Position numbers and translations under genes: made by a program
Shown here: positions 25,318 through 33,655 of the stretch, piece by piece
Layout: every line of letters starts with the position of its first letter
How positions within the stretch are numbered: position 1 is the first letter of the stretch
Notes under the pieces: model-generated
The model's input: the letters and a program-made list of their open reading frames with translations, nothing else
Databases searched by the model: none
Told to the model about the DNA's origin: nothing
Origin: CATQGW01 sp965242565
GTDB lineage: Bacteria; Chloroflexota; Dehalococcoidia; Bin125
Reading direction: 5' to 3'
Length of the DNA: 64,000 nucleotides
Assembly (NCBI GenBank): GCA_965242565.1
Contig: OZ251457.1
Coordinates: 1,240,001 to 1,304,000, forward strand

Positions 25318-25365
25318 CAATGCGCTATGCTTCCCACCGGTGTCGTAACACGAAGGGGAGCCCCA

Positions 25366-25938
25366 ATGGCAAACGGCGGAGCAGTAGATCAGGTGCGCGC
25401 GGATCTCGAAGCGGCGCGCAACGACAAGCAGGCGCAGATTGAGGCGTTGCAGGGCGAGGTCTCGCAGATCGACGCGGCGCTTTCCGCGCTGTCGGGTCTG
25501 CCCAGCATGACCGCCGGCAGCGACGAAGCGGCTGCGGCCGAAGCGGCACCCGCACCGGCCAAGCCCAAGCCCGCCAACGGACGCCGCCGCCGCGGTCGCG
25601 CGCGCAAGGCGGCGGCCGCAGCCGCCGCCCCGGCGGCCGAAGCGCCGGCCGCCGCGAAGGCCGCGCCGGCCAACGGACGCCGCCGCCGCGCGACCAAGAG
25701 CCGCCCGGGCACGATCAGCGCCGCGGTCGAGGACTTCCTCGACACCAAGCACCCCAACTCCGTCCATGCCTCGGAAGTGTTGGCGCACCTCGAGGATTCC
25801 GGCAACACGCCCGGCGGTAACGCGCGCAACGTGCTCCAGTCGACGCTCAACCGTCTCCAGGAGCGCGGCACGGTCAAAAACGTGGGCAAAAACCGCTGGC
25901 GCCGGATGCGCCCGCGCGGCCGGCAGCCTGCCGCCTAG
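25366..25938 (+). CDS. Histone-H1-like nucleoid protein with C-terminal winged helix
   Basis: This 190-residue protein has three parts. The N-terminus (about 1-45) is a coiled-coil-like helix (VRADLEAARNDKQAQIEALQ). The middle (about 55-110) is Ala/Pro/Lys-rich with two NGRRRR motifs, a flexible basic linker like those of H1 or AT-hook proteins. The C-terminus (about 115-185) is a winged-helix fold (AVEDFLDTKHPNSVHASEVLAHL, NVLQSTLNRLQERGTVKNV). A DNA-binding, chromosome-organising role is likely. CGAAGGGGAGCCCCA precedes the ATG. A TATGCT -10-like box lies at about 25325. It lies 48 bp after the glycosylase and may have its own promoter. Confidence 0.8.
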   Translation: MANGGAVDQVRADLEAARNDKQAQIEALQGEVSQIDAALSALSGLPSMTAGSDEAAAAEAAPAPAKPKPANGRRRRGRARKAAAAAAAPAAEAPAAAKAAPANGRRRRATKSRPGTISAAVEDFLDTKHPNSVHASEVLAHLEDSGNTPGGNARNVLQSTLNRLQERGTVKNVGKNRWRRMRPRGRQPAA

Positions 25939-26016
25939 CACCGTTCCCGCCGCAACCACGCAGCCTCGCGCTGCCGCCCGCCGGCGACAGCTGCGCTGCA
26001 TCTGAAGGAGCCGAGA

Positions 26017-26337
26017 ATGCTGTTTGAACTCCGCCGCTACACCATCAACCCGGGCATGCGCGAGCAGTTCGTCCAGGTGATGGAGGAAAAGGTCATCCCC
26101 TTCCAGGTCTCCCAGGGCATGGTGATCCTCGGTTCCTTCATCGCCGAAGAGGACGACCAGACCTACGTCTGGATTCGCCGCTTCCGCTCCGAAGAGGAGC
26201 GCGAGCAGCTCTACGACGCGGTCTATAACAGCGACTACTGGCGCGACGAGATCACGCCCGCGCTGGGGCCGATGATGAACCGCGAGGGCATCACCGTCAC
26301 GCGGCTCAACGCCACGCCGCGCTCGCCTATCCAGTAA
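26017..26337 (+). CDS. NIPSNAP family protein
   Basis: This 106-residue ferredoxin-like protein starts with LFELRRYTINPGMREQF, the NIPSNAP signature, and continues with LGSFIAEEDDQTYVWIRRF and YWRDEITPAL. Members form dimeric alpha-beta barrels and often accompany oxygenases or catabolic genes, with no fixed reaction. GAAGGAGCCGAGA is the ribosome site. The thioesterase gene follows 54 bp downstream. Confidence 0.9.
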   Translation: MLFELRRYTINPGMREQFVQVMEEKVIPFQVSQGMVILGSFIAEEDDQTYVWIRRFRSEEEREQLYDAVYNSDYWRDEITPALGPMMNREGITVTRLNATPRSPIQ

Positions 26338-26391
26338 GGCGCAGGCCAGTAAGCGCGGGCAACGCGCCGACAGCGAGCGCACAACAGGCGC

Positions 26392-27177
26392 ATGATGAGC
26401 GACGCGCTCTTTCGGCGCGATGACGCCGGCCGTTACCACCCAACCGACCGCTCGCGCGGGCCCTGGACGCTCGACGCGCTGCACGGCTCGCCCGTCGCCG
26501 CGCTGCTCGCGCATGTCGTTGAGCAACATCGCCCGCCCGATCTGCATCTCGCTCGCCTTACCGTCGATCTCTGCCGACCGGTCCCCTACGCGCCGCTCGC
26601 CGTATCCGTCGAGCCGGCGCGCGAAGGCCGCCGCGTGGCGCTCTACCGGCTGGTCATCGACACCGACGGTACACCGCTGACCTATGCGACCGCGCTCTGC
26701 CTGCGGCGCGACGCGCCAGCCGAGGGCGACGGGCCGCGGCACGATCCGCTGCTCGCGCCGCCGCCGCACCGGACGTTGCCGAAAGACAAACTCGACCGGC
26801 GCGGCAATCCCTGGGTTTCCTACCCGGGCACGCTCGACATGCGCTTCCACCGTGCGCCCGCCGGCGGCGAGCCGCCCGAAGTCTGGATTCGCGCCGACGC
26901 GCCGGTACTCAATGGCGTTGAGCCGACGCCCGCTGAGCGCGCCGCTTCAATCGCTGATTTTGTCAGCCCCTTCGCCAACATGGGCGATGGGCGCTCCGCC
27001 TACGTCAACGCCGATATCACGCTCCAGTTGCAGCGCGAGCCGCAGGGCGAATGGTTTTGCCTCAGCGTCGTCAGCCGGCACGCGACCGACGGCGTGGCCG
27101 TCGCGCAGGCGCTGCTCCGCGACGGCGATGGGGTGTTCGGCGCCGCTGCCGCTACGTCCATTCACAACGCGCGCTGA
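26392..27177 (+). CDS. TesB-like acyl-CoA thioesterase
   Basis: This 261-residue protein has the double-hotdog layout of TesB-type thioesterases. The N-terminal half includes GPWTLDALHGSPVAALLAHVVE and ARLTVDLCRPVPYAPLAVSVE; the C-terminal half includes FVSPFANMGDGRSAYVNADITLQLQREPQGEWFCLSV. It probably hydrolyses acyl-CoA to free acid and CoA. Residues of the TesB Asp/Thr/Gln active site are not all identifiable, but D198-region FANMGDG is suggestive. Two consecutive ATG codons (26392, 26395) could start translation. It may work with the acyl-CoA enzymes elsewhere in the window. Confidence 0.85.
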   Translation: MMSDALFRRDDAGRYHPTDRSRGPWTLDALHGSPVAALLAHVVEQHRPPDLHLARLTVDLCRPVPYAPLAVSVEPAREGRRVALYRLVIDTDGTPLTYATALCLRRDAPAEGDGPRHDPLLAPPPHRTLPKDKLDRRGNPWVSYPGTLDMRFHRAPAGGEPPEVWIRADAPVLNGVEPTPAERAASIADFVSPFANMGDGRSAYVNADITLQLQREPQGEWFCLSVVSRHATDGVAVAQALLRDGDGVFGAAAATSIHNAR

Positions 27178-27260
27178 AGCATCCGCAGGCTGCGTTGTTG
27201 CCCAGCAACGAGCGTTTGCAGGGCATCCCGGGATGTTGCGCCCTTGACAACCGCTGTGTG

Positions 27261-27384
27261 GTTCCCGCTCGGGGGCGGGAATGACGGAAAAGAGGGGCAG
27301 CGGGAATGACGAAGGGGCGACGGTGGGTGGTAGAGGGCAGCGCTGATCACGGCGAGATACCCGCGGCAAGCGCGGGCATGACGG
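27261..27384. repeat. Family B variant and family C palindrome
   Basis: Family B at 27261-27282 has its first arm base changed (GTTCCCGC). It is followed by one GCGGGAATGACG unit. Family C at 27354-27384 has GGGCATGACGG instead of GGGTATGACGG. The cluster lies between convergent genes and could help end transcription from both sides. Confidence 0.88.
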
Positions 27385-27389
27385 GGGGC

Positions 27390-28772
27390 TTACAAGCCCA
27401 TTTCGGATTCCAGGCGGGCGATTGCGCGGGAAATGCGGTTGACCAGCTCGTCGGCTTCTTCGAGGTTGATGGTCAGCGGGGGGGCGTAGGGGATGCTTGC
27501 GCCGCCGCGGGCGAGCACGCCCTCGTCGCGCAGGTATTGGGTGACGCGCTGCGCGACCTGATCGGACTCCTCGAAGTCCTCGCCGGTGGCCGGGTCCTTC
27601 TTCAGCTCGATCACTTGCATCAGGCCGGTGCCGCGCGTCTTGTCGATCGTGCGGTGCTCCTCGCGCAGCGCGACGAGGCGGCTGCGCACGTGCTCGCCGA
27701 TCCGCGCGCTGTTTTCGACCAGCTCCTCGCGCTCAATGATCTCCAGATTGCCCAGCGCCACCGCGCAGGCGACCGGATTCGCGCCCCAGGTGATGCCGCC
27801 GATTGTGCCGTCCGGGCCCGCCTCCTCGAAGGTCCGCGCGATTTCGTCCGAGACCATCGTCGCGGCGATCGGCGAGTAGCCCGAGGACAGCTGCTTGGCG
27901 AAGGTCATGATGTCGGGCTCCACATCGAAGTGGTTCATGCCGAACCACTTGCCGGTGCGCCCGAAGCCGTTGATCACCTCGTCGGCGATCAGGACGATGT
28001 CGTACTTGTCGCAGAGTTCGCGCAGCGTCCGCCAGTAGCCCGCCGGGGGCACGTAGGAACCGTTGGCGGTCGAGATCGGCTCGGCGATCATCGCGGCGAT
28101 CGTGTCCGGCCCCTGCGAGCGGATCTGGTCCTCGATCGTGCGCGCGCAGAAGACATCGCACTCGGGGTAGGTCTTCTCGTAGGGGCAGCGGTCGCAGTTG
28201 ACGTTGGGCACGTGCAGCGCGCCGGGCACGAGCGGCTCGTAGGGCACCCGGTTGGCGTAGTAGGAGGCGTTCACGCTCAGCGCGCCGGCCGTCATCCCGT
28301 GGTAGGAGCCGATCCGCGAGATCGTCTTGAACTTCTTCTTGTTGCCCTTGAGGAACTGGTAGTGCTTGGCGATGCGCAGCGCGGTGTCGACGGCCTCCGA
28401 GCCGCCGTTGACGAAGACCGCCTTGCGCAGCCGCGAGGGGGTCAGCTCCGCCAGCTTTGTCGCCAGCTCCACGGCTGGTTCGTTGGCGTAGGCGAAGGTG
28501 TTCTGGTAGGCGAGTTCGGACATCTGGCGATGCGCGATGTCGGCCAGCTCCTCCCGCCCGTGCCCGACGGCGACCAGCCACAGCCCCGACATCGCGTCGA
28601 TGTACTCACGCCCCTGGTCGTCCTCCAGGAAGATGCCGTTGCCCTTGCGGATCACCAGCAGGCCGTCGTCGGCCGCCAGGTCGGCGAACGACTGGGTGGG
28701 AATCCAGAGGTGCTCAAGGCTGCGCTCGTGCAGCGCGATCTGCTCTTCGGTCAGCGTCGTCATCGAAGCCAT
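27390..28772 (-). CDS. Class III PLP-dependent aminotransferase (omega-type)
   Basis: This 460-residue enzyme moves an amino group to or from a terminal carbon using pyridoxal phosphate. GSEAVDTALRIAKHY (around 125-139) binds the phosphate. IADEVINGFGRTGKWFG (around 258-274) carries the aspartate that holds the pyridine nitrogen. TFAKQLSSGYSPI (around 285-297) carries the Schiff-base lysine, and GGITWGANPVACAVAL completes the site. The short first helix and the FVNGG motif fit omega-amino-acid/pyruvate transaminases. Either of two ATGs (28772, 28763) may start it. A CTATCCTGTC box lies 46 bp upstream. Confidence 0.93.
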   Translation of the reverse strand: MASMTTLTEEQIALHERSLEHLWIPTQSFADLAADDGLLVIRKGNGIFLEDDQGREYIDAMSGLWLVAVGHGREELADIAHRQMSELAYQNTFAYANEPAVELATKLAELTPSRLRKAVFVNGGSEAVDTALRIAKHYQFLKGNKKKFKTISRIGSYHGMTAGALSVNASYYANRVPYEPLVPGALHVPNVNCDRCPYEKTYPECDVFCARTIEDQIRSQGPDTIAAMIAEPISTANGSYVPPAGYWRTLRELCDKYDIVLIADEVINGFGRTGKWFGMNHFDVEPDIMTFAKQLSSGYSPIAATMVSDEIARTFEEAGPDGTIGGITWGANPVACAVALGNLEIIEREELVENSARIGEHVRSRLVALREEHRTIDKTRGTGLMQVIELKKDPATGEDFEESDQVAQRVTQYLRDEGVLARGGASIPYAPPLTINLEEADELVNRISRAIARLESEMGL

Positions 28773-28817
28773 CCTGTCGTGCGACGGTACGCGCTCCCCA
28801 GCGCGCGCCGTTCAGAC

Positions 28818-28823
28818 AGGATA
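28818..28823 (-). promoter_or_regulatory. -10-like box TATCCT for the aminotransferase gene
   Basis: Minus-strand CTATCCTGTCT, identical over 11 bases to the box upstream of the serine hydrolase, lies 46 bp before the ATG at 28772. No clear -35 is visible. Confidence 0.4.
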
Positions 28824-28886
28824 GGGCGATGCGAGCGTGTGCGTGGCGCTGCTCGGTGTCGGCGCCGCGTTGCCTCAGCGTTGGGG

Positions 28887-29492
28887 TCAGCGCTGGGCCG
28901 GGGCGGGCGCGCCGCGCGAGCGCAGGTCGTAGGCCATGATGATCAGGTCGCGCATGTGCCCGTCGCGATCGATCACCCAGCCCGGCAGCGTGGCGACGAT
29001 GTGAAAGCCGAGGCTGCCGAAGACGGCCTGCGCGCCGTGCTGGTCGAAGGCCATTCGCGCCGAGAGCCGCTCCAGGCCCAGGCGGTCGGCGATCTTGTAG
29101 ATTTCCTCGGCAAGGAAGCGGCCCAGGCCCTGCCCGCGCACGCGGCTGCTGACCGTGACCCGAATTTCGCCGATGTGCTCCGACCAGCCCGCCTCGTTGT
29201 GTACCAGCGAGGCTTCACCCAACACGTGATCGCCGTCCACCGCCAGCACGGTCGTGGTGCGGTGCGCCGCGATGTTCTCCAGCCAGCGGTCGACCACGCC
29301 CTCGTCGGTGATGTCCCAGGGCAGATACATCAGGTCGTCGTGCGAGAGGCCGCGGGCGAAGGCGAGGAAGCGCGGCTTGTCGGCGGCCGACATCAGCCGC
29401 ACCTCGATCTCTTTGCCTCCGCGCAGCGTCGCGGCGTGCGGGTAGTAGCGGGCGATCATCTGCGCCTGTCGCGCGCGTGCGTCGATGGCCAT
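28887..29492 (-). CDS. GNAT family acetyltransferase
   Basis: This 201-residue protein has a GNAT fold. RLMSAADKPRFLAFA starts the domain. GEIRVTVSSRVRGQGLGRFLAEEIYKIA (around 115-142) holds the acetyl-CoA-binding R-G-Q-G-L-G loop. GAQAVFGSLGFHIVATL is motif B. The substrate may be a small molecule or protein amine. ATG 29492 is preferred because GGAGAGTCGC precedes it; a GTG four codons upstream is possible. It is probably not co-transcribed with the aminotransferase, since 114 bp with that gene's promoter lie between. Confidence 0.9.
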   Translation of the reverse strand: MAIDARARQAQMIARYYPHAATLRGGKEIEVRLMSAADKPRFLAFARGLSHDDLMYLPWDITDEGVVDRWLENIAAHRTTTVLAVDGDHVLGEASLVHNEAGWSEHIGEIRVTVSSRVRGQGLGRFLAEEIYKIADRLGLERLSARMAFDQHGAQAVFGSLGFHIVATLPGWVIDRDGHMRDLIIMAYDLRSRGAPAPAQR

Positions 29493-29601
29493 GCGACTCT
29501 CCACTTCTGTGGTGTTCTGCGTGCTCTCGATCCGCCATCAGCCGGCGGGGCTGATGCGCCGATCGTAGCACCACCCGCGCAGTGCGCAGCCCCTCCTCCC
29601 C

Positions 29602-30144
29602 CTAATCCGAAGCGGGCGGCTTCCAGCGCAGTGTGCGCGGCTGTACACGGGCTGCGCGATCGCCGGCGTCGTCGGCTTCCAGCAGCACCCGGTCGCCCGG
29701 GCGCATGATCCCTTCGCGGGCGACGCGGGCGTAGACGCGGCTGCGGCCCGGCGCAACCTGCTGGTTGATCGCGTTGAAGTCGCCGTCGCGGAAGCAGTGG
29801 GCGATCGTTTTGCAGGGCGAGGCGTAGGAGGTGATCTCGACGATCACCTGGTCGCCGAGCCGCAGCCGCGCGCCCGGCACCACCCGCCGCCAGTCGAGCC
29901 CGCGCACGGTGACGTTCTCGCCAGCGGAGCCCGCCCGAATCTCGTTGCCCGCCGCGCGCAGGCTGTCGATCACTTCCGCCGACCAGAGGCAGACGGCGCG
30001 CTCGCGCCCGCCGTGATGCCGGCGGTCGCGCTGGCGATCGCGCGTCAGTCCGAAGGCGTTGACCACCGCCTCGGGTGCGGCGCGCTTGGGCACCCCGCCC
30101 GCCGAGACGCTGAGCTGCTCGATTCGTCCTTCAGCCGCTTCCAT
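29602..30144 (-). CDS. MOSC-domain protein
   Basis: This 180-residue protein matches the MOSC (molybdenum cofactor sulfurase C-terminal) superfamily. GRIEQLSVSAGGVPKRA opens the domain, GSAGENVTVRGLDW is the conserved central loop, and YASPCKTIAHCF carries the conserved cysteine that in relatives carries sulfur or contacts the cofactor. Stand-alone members act as sulfur carriers or N-oxide reductases. TGAGGAGCGCGCG precedes the ATG. A molybdenum hydroxylase is encoded 30 kb away, which could be a client. Confidence 0.9.
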   Translation of the reverse strand: MEAAEGRIEQLSVSAGGVPKRAAPEAVVNAFGLTRDRQRDRRHHGGRERAVCLWSAEVIDSLRAAGNEIRAGSAGENVTVRGLDWRRVVPGARLRLGDQVIVEITSYASPCKTIAHCFRDGDFNAINQQVAPGRSRVYARVAREGIMRPGDRVLLEADDAGDRAARVQPRTLRWKPPASD

Positions 30145-30194
30145 CGCGCGCTCCTCACCTGCGCAGGCAGTGTAGGGCGTGTTTATATGGGTCG

Positions 30195-30571
30195 GCGGTT
30201 ACCGGGTTTGGTCGGGGTGTTCGGGGTTGTTCGGGGGTGTTCGGCTTTGTTCAGGTTTGTTCGGAACGACGGGATGGCCTGCGGAGGGGCGTTGAGATGG
30301 GTTCGGGGCTTTGTGTTGCGAAGGGGGTTGGGTTTGGGGGCCCCAGATCAAGTCTGGGGCAGGCTCCAGATCAAGTCTGGGGCAGGCTCCAGATCAAGTC
30401 TGGGGCGACGGAGGGTGGCGGCAGGGATGGCGGAGGCGGCTCGGGGCCGATTCCCGCTCGGGGGCGGGAATGACGAGAGAAGGGGCGGGAATGACGAGGG
30501 AAGGGGCGGGAATGACGAGAGAAGGGGTGGGAATGACGAGAGAAGGGGTGGGGATGACGGGAGCGGCGCGA
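30195..30571. repeat. Left composite repeat block: TTCGGGG tract, triple A, B with 21-bp satellite
   Basis: From left to right: a run of GTTCGGGGTTGTTCGG-like units (30201-30265), the 75-bp left flank of family A, three family A palindromes in a row (30338-30411), family B at 30450-30471, and a 21-bp satellite with unit starts at 30465, 30486, 30507, 30528 and 30549. The same order recurs in the same orientation at 31403-31800, on the other side of the 255-residue gene. Confidence 0.9.
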
Positions 30572-30573
30572 GG

Positions 30574-31341
30574 TCAGGTGGGGGGATCGGGGTCGGGGTC
30601 GGGCTGGGAGGCGAGGCGGTCGGCGAGTTGCTCGGCTTGTTGGAAGAGGCGTTCGATTGCTCCGGGCTGGTCGAGGTTGGGCGCCGGCGGCTCCGGTTGG
30701 TCGGTGGGGTCGTCGGGCTGCTCGGCGGCGGCGGATTGGTCGGTGTCGTCGGTGTCGCTGGCGGCGGCGGCGGGCTGTTCGGGCTGTTCGGGCTGTTCGG
30801 GCTGTTCGCCTTCGAGGGTGTCGTCGCCGGCGTCTGCGGCGGGTTGGTCGGCGTCGGCCGCTTCGTCCGGGGCGTCGTCGGTCTCGTCGGTCTCGTCGTC
30901 CGAGGCGGCGTCGGCGGGGAGTTGTTGGGTGGGTTGGGGCGGGTCGGAGAGGGCGCTGCGGTAGTAGGCGAGGTCGTTGGGGTCGACGGGGGGGAGGTTG
31001 GCGCGTTCTGCTTCGAGTTGCTGTTGGACGGCGAGTTGTTCGGCGAGGTCGAGGTTGAGCGGTTCGGGTCGGTTGTCGGCGGCGGCGTCGCTGAACAGTT
31101 GGAGGTAGTTGGCGATGATGATGGTGGCTTGGAAGCTGATCCACTCGGAGCGGGTGTTGGCGGCGAGGTCGTGGATTTGGGGCAGGAGGCTGACGATGCC
31201 GACGATGCGTGCGAGTTGTTTGAGGGCGTTGAGGCGGACGTATTCGGAGTCGGCGGTGCCGAGGCGCTGGAGGTTTTGGACGCAGAATTCGCTGTAGGCG
31301 TCGCGGGCGAATTGTCGCTGGTGGTCGACGAGAGCGGGCAT
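30574..31341 (-). CDS. Unknown protein with a long acidic, Pro/Gln-rich tail
   Basis: I do not recognise this 255-residue protein. Residues about 1-90 are helical (AYSEFCVQNLQRLGTADSEY, VRLNALKQLARIVGIVSLLP, WISFQATIIIANYLQLF), resembling a small HEAT-like bundle. Residues 110-215 are extremely acidic and low-complexity, with DETDETDDAP and three EQP repeats. Residues 216-240 form a short helix. A -10-like TACAAT box lies seven bases before the ATG, and there is no ribosome site, so the message is probably leaderless. It is boxed in by two direct composite repeats, which is suggestive of mobility or duplication. Confidence 0.65.
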   Translation of the reverse strand: MPALVDHQRQFARDAYSEFCVQNLQRLGTADSEYVRLNALKQLARIVGIVSLLPQIHDLAANTRSEWISFQATIIIANYLQLFSDAAADNRPEPLNLDLAEQLAVQQQLEAERANLPPVDPNDLAYYRSALSDPPQPTQQLPADAASDDETDETDDAPDEAADADQPAADAGDDTLEGEQPEQPEQPEQPAAAASDTDDTDQSAAAEQPDDPTDQPEPPAPNLDQPGAIERLFQQAEQLADRLASQPDPDPDPPT

Positions 31342-31348
31342 GGGGGTG

Positions 31349-31354
31349 ATTGTA
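31349..31354 (-). promoter_or_regulatory. -10 box TACAAT, leaderless spacing
   Basis: On the minus strand TACAAT is followed by seven bases and then the ATG at 31341. This is the same geometry as the CoA-transferase promoter at 13930. Confidence 0.55.
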
Positions 31355-31402
31355 GCCGAACTGGTGTGCGATGTGGTAATGGGTTGTGTGGTCTGGGTTG
31401 CG

Positions 31403-31800
31403 TTTTGGGGTTGTTCGGGGTTGTTCGGGGTTGTTCGGCCATGTTCAGGTTTGTTCGGGGTGTCGGGATGGCTTGCGGAGGGGCGTTGGCGGTGGCTCGG
31501 GGCTTTTGTACTGCGAAGGGGGTTTGGTTTGGGCCCCAGATCAAGTCTGGGGCGACGGAGGGTGAGTCTGGGGCGACGGACAGGGGCGGGGGCGACGGAG
31601 GGTGGCGGCCGGGAGGGCGGAGGCGGCTCGGGGCCGATTCCCGCTCGGGGGCGGGAATGACGGGAAAGGGGGTGGGAATGACGGGAAAAGGGGGTGGGAA
31701 TGACGGGAAAAGGAGGGCGGGAATGACGGGAAAAGGAGGGCGGGAATGACGGGAAAGGAGGGCGGGAATGACGGGAAAGGGGGGCGGCGGGAATAGGGGA
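31403..31800. repeat. Right composite repeat block: TTCGGGG tract, A, B with satellite
   Basis: TTCGGGGTTG units (31408-31460) are followed by the A left flank. Family A is at 31531-31558, then GCGACGG repeats. Family B is at 31637-31658, followed by about seven GCGGGAATGACGGG units of 19-23 bp. Spacing is less regular than at 6892-7204, which suggests an older or still-shuffling array. Confidence 0.9.
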
Positions 31801-31837
31801 GGGTGGTGATGTGTGCGGCGTTGGTGCTGTTGACGTC

Positions 31838-31892
31838 GAGATACCCCCGTTCGGGCCGGGGGCAGGCTCCGCGGCAAGCGCGGGTATGACGG
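31838..31892 (+). repeat. Family C variant with a 24-bp loop insertion
   Basis: This family C copy is 55 bp instead of 31 bp. A 24-bp segment containing CCGTTCGGGCCGGGGGCAGG is inserted after GAGATACCC. The identical insertion occurs at 49715-49769. Degenerate GCGGGTATGACGG units continue to about 31975. Confidence 0.92.
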
Positions 31893-31996
31893 AGGAGGCC
31901 AGAGCGCGGGTATGACGGAGGAGGGCAGAGCGTGGGTAGGACGGAGGAGGCGGGAGAGCGGGTATGACGGAGAGGAGGAGGGGAGGCTGGCGTCCT

Positions 31997-33655
31997 TTAT
32001 GGCGCGTGGAACTCGGCGATTATGCCGTCTATGTAGAGCACTCGCAGGGCTGTGAGGAGGCCGGGGAGGAGTTGGGCGCGTTGGGCGTCTTCGACGCCCT
32101 CCAGCATTGTGTTGATCACTTCGCGGGCTGTTTGGCGACCGTCGATGCCCTGGACCAGGCGGGCGACTACCAGCGAAATCGGCGCGCCCTGGGGGCGGCT
32201 CGGTGAGCTGACTACGGCGCCCCACTCGAACTCGCCCTCGCCGACTACGGGCTTGCGCTCCAGTTCGACGCCGTCGGCCAGCACGGGGATGCGGTCGAGC
32301 AGCGGGCTGCGGTCGGGCCACTGGCGATCGATGAGCGCGCCCGCCGCTTGCTCGCGTTCGGCGCGTTCCTGCTCCACCGCGGCCACGCCCTGCACGAAAT
32401 CGGGGGGCGCTTCGCCGCGCTCCAGCACGACCCGCTCGTAGCCCTGCGGCGGCTGGCCGGCTACAGCGGCGATGAAGGCCTCGCGCGCCGTCGCCGCGCC
32501 GTCGCCGCCCTCCTTGCCGAGCAGCCGCCTTGCTTCCCAGAAGTACGAATCGGCGGTGCGGTTGCTGGCGTAGAAGAGCGCGGCCATCTCGCGGAACTGG
32601 TGGTACTGCTGCATGTAGAGCTGGGTGTAGACCTCCGCCGCCGGCCCGCGCAGTTCCGGGGTGCGCAGCGCGCTGGTCACGTAGGCGGAGGCCAGCACGG
32701 CCGAGGACAGCGCGAGGTGTACGCCCGACGAGAAGAGCGGGTCGATGAAGCAGGCTGCGTCGCCCACCAGGATGTAGCCGTCGCCCACCAGTTGGCGCGA
32801 GACGTATGACCAGTCGCGCACGATTCGCGCTTCGTCCACCCGCTCGGACGCCGCCAGCATTCGGCTCGTGTGCCCAGTGGCCGCCAGCTGTCCCTCCAGA
32901 AACGCCTCGGCAGACTGCTCGGACAAGCGCTCTGCGCCCCAAGCCGCGTCGACCACCACGCCGACGGACATCACGTCGTCGGGCAGCGGAATCGCCCAGG
33001 ACCAGCCGTGCTCGAACGCCTCGATGAAGATATTGCCCGCGTCGATGCCGTCGAGCCGCCGCGCGCCGCGGAAGTAGGAGTAGACCGCCAGATTGCGGAA
33101 GAACTCGTCCGTCTCGCGCAGCGCCAGCCGCCGCCCGATTAAGCCCGCCCGGCCCGTTGCGTCCACCACCCAGGATGCCTCGATCGTTTGCTCCGCGCCG
33201 CCCGCCGCATTCGCGTCTTCGGGGCGGCAGACGACCGCCGCGGCGCGCTCGCCCTTGAAGCGCACATCCAGCGCCCGCCAGCCCTCGCGCACATTGACGC
33301 CGGCCCGCTTGCTGTTCTCCAGCAGCATTTGGTCGAATTGCGGGCGGCGCACCTGGTAGGCGTGGGGGTAGCGCTCGTTGGTCTCGCGGAAGTGCCATGA
33401 CCAGGGCGCAGCGTCGCGGCCCCAGACCATCGTCGCGCCGTATTTCGGCGTGAAGCCGGCGGCCTTGACCTGCTCAAGCACGCCCAGTGTTTCGAGGATC
33501 GGGATCGAGGCCGGCAGCAGCGACTCGCCCACGTGCTCGCGGGGAAACCGCTCGCGTTCGAGCAGCGTCACCTGCCAGCCCTGCCGCGCGAGCAGCGTCG
33601 CCGTCGTGGAGCCCGCCGGCCCGCCGCCCAACACGACGATCGGGGCGGTCATCAT
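31997..33655 (-). CDS. FAD-dependent halogenase/monooxygenase-like protein
   Basis: This 552-residue flavoprotein has the GG-reductase/halogenase fold. G10-G-G-P-A-G15-S binds the FAD ADP part. VGESLLPAS (42-50) and K71 in PKYGATMVWG match the region holding the conserved lysine of FAD halogenases. W218-S-W-A-I-P223 is the WxWxIP motif typical of that family, and GDAACFIDPLFSSGVHLA contacts FAD. It therefore likely uses reduced flavin and oxygen to halogenate or hydroxylate a substrate. The C-terminal 150 residues are extra and variable. Its ATG overlaps the stop codon of the MmeI-like gene (TGATG), so it is translated after it. A hydroxylase or halogenase of a small molecule is most likely. 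Confidence 0.82.
   Translation of the reverse strand: MMTAPIVVLGGGPAGSTTATLLARQGWQVTLLERERFPREHVGESLLPASIPILETLGVLEQVKAAGFTPKYGATMVWGRDAAPWSWHFRETNERYPHAYQVRRPQFDQMLLENSKRAGVNVREGWRALDVRFKGERAAAVVCRPEDANAAGGAEQTIEASWVVDATGRAGLIGRRLALRETDEFFRNLAVYSYFRGARRLDGIDAGNIFIEAFEHGWSWAIPLPDDVMSVGVVVDAAWGAERLSEQSAEAFLEGQLAATGHTSRMLAASERVDEARIVRDWSYVSRQLVGDGYILVGDAACFIDPLFSSGVHLALSSAVLASAYVTSALRTPELRGPAAEVYTQLYMQQYHQFREMAALFYASNRTADSYFWEARRLLGKEGGDGAATAREAFIAAVAGQPPQGYERVVLERGEAPPDFVQGVAAVEQERAEREQAAGALIDRQWPDRSPLLDRIPVLADGVELERKPVVGEGEFEWGAVVSSPSRPQGAPISLVVARLVQGIDGRQTAREVINTMLEGVEDAQRAQLLPGLLTALRVLYIDGIIAEFHAP

Noticed and set aside
30348..33398. 1016-codon minus-strand open frame
   Set aside because: It is a shadow frame of the acidic protein and the FAD enzyme, with repeat-derived Pro/Ser tracts. 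High GC keeps third-position frames open.
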